Origin: Pirellulales bacterium
GTDB taxonomy: Bacteria; Planctomycetota; Planctomycetia; Pirellulales; Thermoguttaceae
Assembly (NCBI GenBank): GCA_016936015.1
Contig: JAFGPV010000085.1
Coordinates: 1 to 64,000 of the forward strand
Reading direction: 5' to 3'
DNA length: 64,000 nucleotides
Shown: in pieces, positions 9,133 to 16,837 of the stretch
How positions within the stretch are numbered: position 1 is the first letter of the stretch
How the letters are laid out: every line of letters starts with the position of its first letter
The notes under the pieces: generated by a model
Databases searched by the model: none
Told to the model about the DNA's origin: nothing
Seen by the model: the letters and a program-made list of their open reading frames with translations, nothing else
Translations under genes and position numbers: made by a program

Positions 9133-10980
9133 TTACTGCACCAGCCGGAGCTTGGGATTGGTGATAATCTCCTCGAAGATCTCCGTCAGGCGTTGTTCAT
9201 AATCGGCTGGATTTCCGCTGCCCCGGGGGCTTTCGCCTTGACTGTTGGCGGTGCCTCCCAGCCGGGCCTCGCGATCCATGAAGTCGTAATCGGTGCGCAA
9301 GCCGATTCCCACCGGGTAGACATACCAGTTCTTGGCCTGCATCATGGCGGTCTGCATCAGGGCGGCGTTATAAGAGTTGTTGGTCCAACCGCCGTAGTAA
9401 TTGCTGCTGGGATGTTGGGTGCAGTAGGCGTTGATCTCGCTGTTGGAACTGACGTAAAGATTGGGCTGACCGTCGGTCAGCAGGACCACGATTTTATTGG
9501 AGGCCAGTCTTCCCCGGCCGCCTTCCTGAGCGGGCTTGATATGCTCTCGCGCGGCGATCAAGCCCGCTTCGGTGGCCGTTGAGGCCCCGGCGTGACTGCA
9601 CGCCTGGAACGTGGTGCAGGCCTCCATCGCGGCGTGGTAATCGCTGGTCAACGGCAGCAGCACCACGGGGCCGCCGTTGTCGAGCCGGTCGAAGGTGATG
9701 ATCGAGACCCAGTCCCGCTGGTTCGGATCGGAAATGGTTTGGTTCCGCTCCCGGATGATCTGCAACGCGGCGATGGTCGCCCGACGGGAGGCGTGCGTGG
9801 GTTGTTCCCGGGGGGGAAAATCGAAAACGCCCCCCATCGTCTCTTCGGAATGCATCGGGCAATCCGGGCTGTACGTCGAGAGCGGCGTGTAGCGGTTGCC
9901 GCCCGGCTTCCGATCGCGGCCGTTGTTCATCATGAAGTGCATATAGGAGCAATAGCCGAGGTTGGATTCATTCTCCGAGATGTAGCTGAGCCAATACTCG
10001 TAATTCCGGGAGTCGGTGCTGTCGGGCGTGGGCCTGGCCGCGGGCATGATTCCGGGCAGAGGGGGAAAATTCGGGACCCCACGAAGCTGGACGTCCATGA
10101 CCCAGGAGTAAGCCTTTTTTTGGATCTCGGCCCGGCTGTCCGTGACGGTGTGTTGGCCCCCGCCCCAGTGCCCCCAGCCTTTTTTGGTGGTGGTCGTGAT
10201 CTGATACCGTTCGGGGACCGTGTAGCTGTAATTCGTCCTCCCGACCCGAAGGGTCAGGGGCTGCTTCCAGTCCAAAAGCGGACTGTTGTTTTTATCAAAA
10301 AGATCCGAGGAGCGCGACACCAGGGGATCGCCGAGACTTGCCGCGGCGCCGGGATACTCGCCGAAATGAAAATCATTGTAGATCTTCTGCATCAGTTCGT
10401 TGCCGATGGTTGGATACCCCTGCGCGGCGAAGGTCCGGTTCAGCCCCTCCGTGTAGTCGGGATCAGTGTCGAAGTTCATCGAGCCGGAAAGGTCGACGAC
10501 GAAACAGATGTCGCGGGGATTGGTCGTGGCCACGGCCGAGGCCTGGACGCTGGCCGATTGCTTGTTGAAAATGCGGGCGAAAAACAGGGGGATTTCGCCG
10601 CCGGTGGAGTTCGCAGCCCGGGCCGTCACCTTGACCGCGTTGCCCGGGGTTCCCGACGGCGTAAAGGTCCGCGTGGCCGTGTTCCAGGTCCCGTATTGGA
10701 CGTCTTGGGGCCGGATCACGACCGGCCGGGATCCCAGCCGATTCTTGGAGGCAAACCGCCGGGCGACGGCCTCCATTTCCGCCCGGGGCAAGTTCATGGA
10801 AGCGGCGGCCGCCAGGGCCGACGAGTCCGCCGCCGCCTGGAGTTGCGTCCGAGCCAAAACGATGCAGCCCATGTCCACCGCAAAGGCGACAATGCCGAAA
10901 ATCACCACCATTAAAAAAACCGTCAAAAGTAAAATCGCGCCGCGTTGCCGAGGCCGAAATCGGTTAAGCAAGCCGGTCAT
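9133..10980 (-). CDS. TadG-like membrane-anchored von Willebrand factor A protein
   Basis: The protein is 615 residues from the ATG at 10978-10980, chosen because GGGGGAG stands just upstream; a longer frame begins at 11088. Residues ~9-38 match the TadE/TadG N-terminal pattern of Flp-pilus pseudopilin-like proteins (RGAILLLTVFLMVVIFGIVAF), followed by the typical AAADSSALAAA helix. A VWA domain begins near residue 160 with CFVVDLSGSMNFD, the DxSxS metal-ion adhesion site. It then runs through IVVLLTDGQPN to the C-terminus. Such proteins are exported and anchored by the N-terminal helix and bind ligands through the metal site. No tad ATPase or other pilus gene is in this window, so its export partner is elsewhere. 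Confidence 0.87.
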   Translation of the reverse strand: MTGLLNRFRPRQRGAILLLTVFLMVVIFGIVAFAVDMGCIVLARTQLQAAADSSALAAAASMNLPRAEMEAVARRFASKNRLGSRPVVIRPQDVQYGTWNTATRTFTPSGTPGNAVKVTARAANSTGGEIPLFFARIFNKQSASVQASAVATTNPRDICFVVDLSGSMNFDTDPDYTEGLNRTFAAQGYPTIGNELMQKIYNDFHFGEYPGAAASLGDPLVSRSSDLFDKNNSPLLDWKQPLTLRVGRTNYSYTVPERYQITTTTKKGWGHWGGGQHTVTDSRAEIQKKAYSWVMDVQLRGVPNFPPLPGIMPAARPTPDSTDSRNYEYWLSYISENESNLGYCSYMHFMMNNGRDRKPGGNRYTPLSTYSPDCPMHSEETMGGVFDFPPREQPTHASRRATIAALQIIRERNQTISDPNQRDWVSIITFDRLDNGGPVVLLPLTSDYHAAMEACTTFQACSHAGASTATEAGLIAAREHIKPAQEGGRGRLASNKIVVLLTDGQPNLYVSSNSEINAYCTQHPSSNYYGGWTNNSYNAALMQTAMMQAKNWYVYPVGIGLRTDYDFMDREARLGGTANSQGESPRGSGNPADYEQRLTEIFEEIITNPKLRLVQ

Positions 10981-11237
10981 GGAAACTCCCCCGGATAGGG
11001 CCGCCTGGTGCGGAAAAAGGACGGATGCGGACGGTTCCGCACAGCTTGAAACATTCCCCGCCCCTGCAAATCCTCTATGAAAATCCATAGGTCAGGCGAT
11101 ATTAATGTCAACCATCAGAACTTGGCGGCTGACAATGGACCCGAAAAGGGATCGTCATCCTGAGGACCACGGCAGATCCGCATCCGCAGCGCGGCGAAAG
11201 AATTCGTGTTTTGGGCAAATTCGCTAGGTCAAGAAAA

Positions 11238-11369
11238 TCAGTGCGGACGGCGAAATCCGCGCACTCCGTTGCGATCCGCACGACGTGATTGAACGAGAAT
11301 TTCCACGCACAGAAGGACAATCACGGGCACCGCCCAGTTCAGAAGGATGGTCGTCAGCGTCAGGGACAT
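11238..11369 (-). CDS. 43-residue single-pass membrane microprotein
   Basis: A small frame starting MSLTLTTILLNWAVPVIVLL, with one hydrophobic segment (about residues 4-25) and a basic, Arg-rich tail ending FRRPH. A GGAGAA sequence lies 6 bases before the ATG. The inside-positive tail predicts N-out/C-in topology. No homolog is recognised. It lies upstream of the VWA protein in the same direction (~260 bases away), so a joint transcript is possible. Codon bias cannot be judged at this length. Confidence 0.45.
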   Translation of the reverse strand: MSLTLTTILLNWAVPVIVLLCVEILVQSRRADRNGVRGFRRPH

Positions 11370-11828
11370 GAATTGTTCTCCGGCGTTCTCATCGGTCGAG
11401 GCGCTCCCGTTGCTGGAAGAGTTTTTTCATCCCATGCCCAACGCCGTTACTCGACAAACTTCTCGTGAGCAGAAAATTTCCCGGTGAGAAGAAGGATGCT
11501 CACTATGGGGGGGGTCGAAGGGAGGCGCATACGTCACGGTTATCCTGACGGGCACCGACCGGCTGCCATCGACAGATGGTCGGCGTTGGTCGGCGAAGGA
11601 TCTTGCGTGAAAAACGACGTAAATGGATCGCCATCAGAGATCATTCGCTATGCCCTGGACGACAAAGGACTGCCGCGCTGAGGACGATCGAAGGGTGCTT
11701 CTAAAAATACAAATAATATACATAAATCCATTCAGAGACCTATTGATTTATGTATAATTATCGTTATTATATGTACATATATACACTATATTGTTCCCTG
11801 AAGCATCCGTCATCGAGGAGCCTGGAAT
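11370..11828. other. Regulatory-looking intergenic region
   Basis: No convincing gene: a 65-codon frame at 11484-11681 lacks a start signal and resembles nothing. From 11700 to 11815 the base composition turns sharply AT-rich, with several TATAAT-like words, and leads into the HTH gene at 11829. Confidence 0.5.
11772..11786. promoter_or_regulatory. TGTACATATATACAC dyad upstream of the HTH gene
   Basis: The 15-mer TGTACATATATACAC contains the dyad TGTA-N6-TACA. It lies 43 bases before the HTH gene's start. The identical 15-mer occurs at 33332-33346. A TGTACAT half-site also overlaps the GntR promoter near 19265. An operator or promoter element is inferred only from recurrence and position. 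Confidence 0.4.
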
Positions 11829-12128
11829 ATGATTTCTTCCTCTCGGATTGAAGAAATTCGGCGGCTGTTGAACCGAAGAAAACTCTCCCAACGCGCCATT
11901 GCCCGGCAGATGGGCGTCAGCCGCGGTACGGTGCAGGCCGTGGCGCGGGGCCAACGGCTTCCGCAGCCGCGACGCCGAAGGGCCGAACCGTGGGCCGGTT
12001 TTTCGCCGCCGAGCGGTTTGCCGGTGCGTTGTCCCGGCTGCGGGGCCAAGGTCCAGACGCCGTGTTTGGCCTGTTATATCTCGGGAATCAAACGGCAGTT
12101 GAAAAACGCGATGGACCGAAGGTCATAA
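11829..12128 (+). CDS. Small HTH protein with C-terminal zinc-ribbon motif
   Basis: A 99-residue protein. Residues 5-42 (RIEEIRRLLNRRKLSQRAIA, then RQMGVSRGTVQAVARG) form a helix-turn-helix of the resolvase/transposase-like class. Residues ~66-80 carry CPGCG and CLAC, two CxxC pairs that could bind zinc. The Arg-rich linker between them adds positive charge. This looks like a DNA-binding regulator or a domesticated remnant of a recombinase DNA-binding module. A GAGGAG precedes the ATG, and AT-rich DNA with a dyad lies upstream. The target is unknown. Confidence 0.75.
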   Translation: MISSSRIEEIRRLLNRRKLSQRAIARQMGVSRGTVQAVARGQRLPQPRRRRAEPWAGFSPPSGLPVRCPGCGAKVQTPCLACYISGIKRQLKNAMDRRS

Positions 12129-12152
12129 TCCCCGCGGAAGAGAACGATTCCC

Positions 12153-13778
12153 TCAACTCACGTAACTTCCCTCGGTCAGCGACGACGGCAGGCCGGAGGC
12201 GTTGTGATCGGCGTCATTGGCATACCGCGAGTAGGCCAACAGATCGTAGACCAATTCCTGGATCCCCGTGGCGCCGCCGACGACGTAGGGCACCAGATCG
12301 TCGGCGCCTTTCCGGACGTGGCGGAGCAATTTGGAGGCCTGCGCGGTGAGCCGCCGGGCGGTATCCTCCAGGCGCTCTCGGGAGCGGTGGGGGTCGCTGT
12401 CGACGGAGGAGATGCCGGCGCTTTCCGTATCGATCAATCCTTTGCTCAGCACGAGGTTGCGGAACCATCGCAACAGTGCGCCCCGGCTGATCGTTCCCGT
12501 CGGCCGGCCGTCGTCGACGATCACCACGCGGCGGATCGAGACGCGGCAGAGGAATTCATAAATCGTGCGGATCGGGGCGTTTTCCTCGTAGGTGATAACG
12601 TGCGGTTTCATAACCTGATGGACCGGCAGTTTCCAGCAATCCAACGAGACCATGGCGGCCATCAGATCCTTTTCGGAGAGCATCCCGATCAGCTTGCCGG
12701 ACGGATCGACGACGGGGGCGGAGTTGCTCCGCGAGCGGAGGAAGAACTCGGCGGCCTGCCCGATGGTTTCGTCTTCCCGCAGACAAAACGCCAAGGGGGT
12801 CATCACGTGCCGGGCGATGATGTTCCGAAAGAGGTCGTCCTGGGGGCCGTTTTTCAGTTGGACGGCGCCGGCGTCGTTCAGCGAGGTGACGGTAATCACC
12901 CGGTCGCGTCCCGAACGTTTCGCGCACAACAGCGCCTGATCGGCCAGGTCGACCAGGGCCTCGGGCGTCGGCGTATCCTCGTAGCACTGGGCAACCCCGA
13001 AACTGGCGGTGATGCCGATTTGCGTGTGGCCCAGGGGAATGACCATTTCCGAGAAGCTCCGCCGCGCGCGTTCCGCCCAGATGGCCGCGCTGCACTCGTT
13101 GGTTTCGGGCAGGAGCACGCAGAACTCCTCGCCGCCGTAGCGGCACAGGGAATCGCTCCGCCGGCAGTTTTTTTGCAGCAGGTCGGCGGCGTACTTCAGG
13201 GCGACGTCGCCGGCGGGATGACCGTGGACGTCGTTGATCCGCTTGAAAAAGTCCAGATCCACCATCACGCAACTCAACGGCAGGTGATAGCGCAGGGCGC
13301 GATGCCACTCCTTGTCCAATATTTCGTAGAACGTGCGCTGCGTCATCAGGCCGGTCAGCGGATCGGTGCGGACCATTTGATTCAAGCGCCGCTCCAACGT
13401 CAGGACCCGCAACCCGGCGCGCATCCGCGCCAACAACTCTTCCGGAAAAACGGGTTTGGGAAGATATTCGTCGGCGCCGGCTTCCAGGCCGACGATCAAT
13501 TCCTCGGACGTCCCCTTGACGGTGAGAAAGAGGATGTAAACGTAATGCGGCAACTCGGCGGCGCGGACGCGGCGGCACAATTCCTCGCCGTTGACGTGGG
13601 GCATCAACCAGTCGGTGATGATGAAATCCGGGCAATCGGCCTCGATGGCCGTCAGGGCCTGCCGCCCGTCACGGACCAGTTGGACCTGGAAGACCACCCC
13701 CTCCAACCACGAGGAAAGCAGCCGCAACATCGCCGGATCGTCGTCAACGATCAGGACTTTGGCTTCCGACAGATTCAT
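12153..13778 (-). CDS. Response regulator: REC-GGDEF diguanylate cyclase with CBS pair
   Basis: A 541-residue signalling protein. REC domain residues 1-125: acidic triad DDD at 12-14, phosphoacceptor D56 in ITDWLMP and K108 in YLPKP. GGDEF domain ~135-300: active-site GGEEF at 215-219, and an RxxD inhibitory site at 206-209 exactly five residues ahead, so synthesis of cyclic di-GMP with product inhibition is predicted. Two CBS motifs (~320-440), with HVMTPLAFCL and QVMKPHVITY, suggest control by adenine nucleotides. A C-terminal helical segment (~470-541) has no assignment. No histidine kinase is adjacent. The gene is convergent with the HTH gene, 24 bases apart. Confidence 0.92.
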   Translation of the reverse strand: MNLSEAKVLIVDDDPAMLRLLSSWLEGVVFQVQLVRDGRQALTAIEADCPDFIITDWLMPHVNGEELCRRVRAAELPHYVYILFLTVKGTSEELIVGLEAGADEYLPKPVFPEELLARMRAGLRVLTLERRLNQMVRTDPLTGLMTQRTFYEILDKEWHRALRYHLPLSCVMVDLDFFKRINDVHGHPAGDVALKYAADLLQKNCRRSDSLCRYGGEEFCVLLPETNECSAAIWAERARRSFSEMVIPLGHTQIGITASFGVAQCYEDTPTPEALVDLADQALLCAKRSGRDRVITVTSLNDAGAVQLKNGPQDDLFRNIIARHVMTPLAFCLREDETIGQAAEFFLRSRSNSAPVVDPSGKLIGMLSEKDLMAAMVSLDCWKLPVHQVMKPHVITYEENAPIRTIYEFLCRVSIRRVVIVDDGRPTGTISRGALLRWFRNLVLSKGLIDTESAGISSVDSDPHRSRERLEDTARRLTAQASKLLRHVRKGADDLVPYVVGGATGIQELVYDLLAYSRYANDADHNASGLPSSLTEGSYVS

Positions 13779-14022
13779 GGGATCGTTATTTCTCTTCCGA
13801 CGGGTTTACCTGCCACAAACGAGACCGCTTATCGAGAATCCCGTTTATTCCCGTCAAACATAGCTTGCCGGGGCGGGAATTACCCTGATTTCTCGGAAAA
13901 ACGGGGAAATATCAGCGAAAATCGCCGCGATCTGCGACCGCCGAATCAACGCCGCAAAGGCCGCCTGAAAGGGGCACGGCCGTTAGAATCGGTTTTTTCC
14001 GAACGACCGGGCAAACAACGGA

Positions 14023-15510
14023 TCAAGGGGCCCCGGGCGCGGTCCAGTGGCGTTCGATCTCTTCAAGGGACTTGCCCTTGGTCTCCGGTACGAATTTCCA
14101 GAAGAAGAGGGTGGCAACGAGGCAGATCGCTCCCGCCGTGAAGAAGCCGCTGTACATCCCGCATTGGCGCACGAACGTCGGGAAAATATACGCGCTGAAG
14201 GCGTTGGCGGACCAGTTGGCGAACGTGGCCGCGGAAGCGGCCCGGCCGCGGATTCGGTTGGGGAAAATCTCCGGGGTCAGCACCCAGATCACGGCGCAGA
14301 TGGAGAACGCCAGGCAGGCCATGTAGGCGCAGAGCACGACGAGGATCGCCGGGCCCAGGGCGGCGGACACCGTGCCCTGGAGTTCGTTGTTCGCCGTAAA
14401 GGAAAGCCGGGAGCCGCCGAAGAAAAACAGCGCTCCGATGACGACCAAACAGACCGTCACGGCGGCCATGCCCTTGATCAGCAACGGCCGGCGTCCCCAC
14501 CGATCGATCACCATCAAGGCGAGGACGGTAAAGACGAGGTTGATGATTCCGATGCCGACTTGCACCAGCAGCGCGGTGGCATCCCGGTATCCCGCCGCCT
14601 TCAGGATCTCGGGACCGTAATAAATAATGATGTTCACGCCGGAGAATTGTCCAAAGACGGAGAGCATCACGCCCACCAGCAGCGCCAGGCGCAATCCCGG
14701 TTTGAACAATTCCCGGAACCGGCCTTCCTCCCGGCCGAGCGCCGTTTGAATCTCCGCCATCTGGCGCTGCGCGTCGTCGCGGCCGACGATTCGGGCGAGG
14801 ATGCCCAGCGCGCGATCGCCGCGACCCTTTTGGGCCAGCCAGCGGGGGCTTTCCGGCACGTGGAGCAACAGCAGGAAGAACCCCGCCGCGGGGATCATCT
14901 CCGCGCCGAACATCCCCCGCCAGACCTCGGCGATCATCACCTCGTGCAACCGTCCCTGCCCGCCGAAAACGGCCGGGGAGGACGTCGAAAACGACAGCAG
15001 CAGATAATTGGACAGGTAGGCGCCGAGGATGCCCAGCACGATGGACAATTGGTAAAAGGCGACCAGCCGGCCCCGCCACCGGGGCGGAGCAAACTCCGAA
15101 ATGAACATCGGCGCCAGCACCGAGGCCATTCCCACGCCCAGGCCGCCGAGGATCCGCGCCGCAATCAGGACGGTGAAGTTCGGGGGAATGCAGGAGTAGA
15201 GGGCCGAGGCAAAAAAGAAGGCCGCCGCGACCAGGAGGATCGGTTTGCGCCCGAACCGGTCGCCCAACGCCCCGGCCGCCGCCGCGCCCGCGATGCAGCC
15301 GACCAGCGCGGAACTCGTGAACCACCCCTTGAGATAGTCGCTCAGTTGATACTGCTGTACGACGCGCTCGACCGTCCCGGAAATGACGGCGGTATCAAAA
15401 CCGAACAAAAACCCGCCCAGCGAGGCCACCAGACAAATGCCGATCAGATACCGGACGCTGCCGCGCAGAGGCAGCGCCGTTGTTGGGGCAGGTTGAAAGT
15501 CCGCGCTCAT
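14023..15510 (-). CDS. MFS sugar porter
   Basis: A 495-residue, 12-helix major facilitator of the sugar porter family. It shows GALGDRFGRKP between helices 2 and 3, PESPRWLAQKGR after helix 6, DRWGRRPLL between helices 8 and 9, and VPETKGKSLEEIE after helix 12, which together are the family signatures. Proton-coupled uptake of a hexose or pentose across the inner membrane is likely. GGGAGGAG precedes the ATG. It is the last gene of a minus-strand cluster with an AGE-type epimerase and a secreted toroid protein. The transported sugar is probably the epimerase's substrate or product. Confidence 0.93.
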   Translation of the reverse strand: MSADFQPAPTTALPLRGSVRYLIGICLVASLGGFLFGFDTAVISGTVERVVQQYQLSDYLKGWFTSSALVGCIAGAAAAGALGDRFGRKPILLVAAAFFFASALYSCIPPNFTVLIAARILGGLGVGMASVLAPMFISEFAPPRWRGRLVAFYQLSIVLGILGAYLSNYLLLSFSTSSPAVFGGQGRLHEVMIAEVWRGMFGAEMIPAAGFFLLLLHVPESPRWLAQKGRGDRALGILARIVGRDDAQRQMAEIQTALGREEGRFRELFKPGLRLALLVGVMLSVFGQFSGVNIIIYYGPEILKAAGYRDATALLVQVGIGIINLVFTVLALMVIDRWGRRPLLIKGMAAVTVCLVVIGALFFFGGSRLSFTANNELQGTVSAALGPAILVVLCAYMACLAFSICAVIWVLTPEIFPNRIRGRAASAATFANWSANAFSAYIFPTFVRQCGMYSGFFTAGAICLVATLFFWKFVPETKGKSLEEIERHWTAPGAP

Positions 15511-15595
15511 TTCTCCTCCCTCTTACTTCGCGTCACGCGATCGGCTCTCTGAAAACCGCGCCGGGGCCGGCCCGGCTCGCTTCGCGTCTCTCGAC

Positions 15596-16795
15596 TCAAA
15601 TGCCTTCGTCCAACAACTGACAGCACCGCAGCAGGGTGCGGGGGAGGTGGAAAAAACACTTCCAGGCCGTCGCCTTGGCGGTCCAGGTGGGACTGCCATC
15701 GCGGTTCAGGTAGCCGTACCATTCGCCGTACTCCGGATCGGGAAAATGGCGGAAGGCGTATTCGTGGAACCGTTCGTACCACTTCCGCAGATCGTCCCGC
15801 CCCGTCAATTCCCAGGCCAGCAGCAGGGCGTAGAGCGACTCGCAGTGCGGCCACCACAGTTTCATGTCCACTTCCAGGGGATGCGGCGGCGAGCCGTCGA
15901 TGTTCAACAGGTAGCGGAGTCCGCCGTACTGCTCGTCCCAACCCCGCTCGAGCGAGGCCAAAATGATCTCTACGGCGGTCTGCTGCAATTTCGCGTCGTT
16001 GCCGTGCCGGGCGATCTCCAGCATCATCCAGGCGCTTTCGATCGCGTGGCCCGGATTGACCATCCGGCCCTCCGTCAGGTCCAGCAGCGCTTCGCCATCG
16101 GGAGAGACGTTCTCCAGCATCGCGGCGTGTTCCGGCTTCCAGTGGAGCCGGACGGCAGATTCCGCGGCGCTGTGCATGTCGGACTGCCAGCGGGGCGCCG
16201 GATTGAGGGTGTTCATCACCCAGGCCAGGGTCATCCGCATCATGTCGTGGGAGTGCAGGTGGAACTGCGCCTGCATCGGATAACCCAGTAGCGCCGTGTC
16301 GGAAGGGGCGCCCCAGCGGGCGTTCAGACTTTCGTACATCGCCGCCGCCCGGTCCCACAACGACCGGTCGCCGCTTACGGCGCTCAACTCGGCCAGGGCG
16401 ATCGTGGCGAAACCCTCGGTATAGAGGCTTAAGCACGTCGCCAAGGGCCGGCCCTCGCGGGTCAGCCGGAAGTACATCTTTCCCCCTTCGCGGAAGGCAT
16501 GGTCGAGCATGAACCGGGCGCCGAGTTCCGCCAGTTCCCGCCACAGGGGACGCTTCTCGACCTGGTTGTATAAATGGCTGAACGTCCACACCGCCCGGGC
16601 GTTCATCCACATGTACTTGTCGCCGCTGTAGGTGTGCCCGTCGCGTTCCAGGCAGGAAAAGATCCCGGTATATTCCCGATCGGGACCGTGCTTTTCCCAC
16701 CAGGGGACGACGTTTTCCAACAGCGCCGTGCGATAATGCCCGCGGAGACGTTGTCTTTCCGGGCCGGGAATGCCCGAAGTGTTGGGAGCGGTCAT
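15596..16795 (-). CDS. AGE family (N-acylglucosamine 2-)epimerase
   Basis: An (alpha/alpha)6-barrel protein of 399 residues from the ATG at 16793-16795, which has GAGG upstream; an ATG 24 bases earlier is possible. Family features are NPGHAIESAWMM near 245, WWPHCESLYALL near 320 and TAKATAWKCFFHLPRTL near the end, which supply the catalytic histidines of this superfamily. Members epimerise C2 of N-acetylglucosamine/mannosamine, cellobiose or mannose. The neighbouring sugar porter and secreted toroid protein favour a role in carbohydrate uptake and breakdown over sialic acid synthesis. The exact substrate cannot be fixed from sequence. Confidence 0.87.
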   Translation of the reverse strand: MTAPNTSGIPGPERQRLRGHYRTALLENVVPWWEKHGPDREYTGIFSCLERDGHTYSGDKYMWMNARAVWTFSHLYNQVEKRPLWRELAELGARFMLDHAFREGGKMYFRLTREGRPLATCLSLYTEGFATIALAELSAVSGDRSLWDRAAAMYESLNARWGAPSDTALLGYPMQAQFHLHSHDMMRMTLAWVMNTLNPAPRWQSDMHSAAESAVRLHWKPEHAAMLENVSPDGEALLDLTEGRMVNPGHAIESAWMMLEIARHGNDAKLQQTAVEIILASLERGWDEQYGGLRYLLNIDGSPPHPLEVDMKLWWPHCESLYALLLAWELTGRDDLRKWYERFHEYAFRHFPDPEYGEWYGYLNRDGSPTWTAKATAWKCFFHLPRTLLRCCQLLDEGI

Positions 16796-16837
16796 GAAAC
16801 GATCCTCAAGTGGTTCCATGAAATTGGCACATTCTAT

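Noticed and set aside
11484-11681. A 65-codon frame
   Set aside because: No ribosome-binding site and no recognisable pattern.
12204-14141. Long plus-strand frames opposite the REC-GGDEF and MFS genes
   Set aside because: GC-rich shadow frames without start signals; the minus-strand proteins carry full family motifs.
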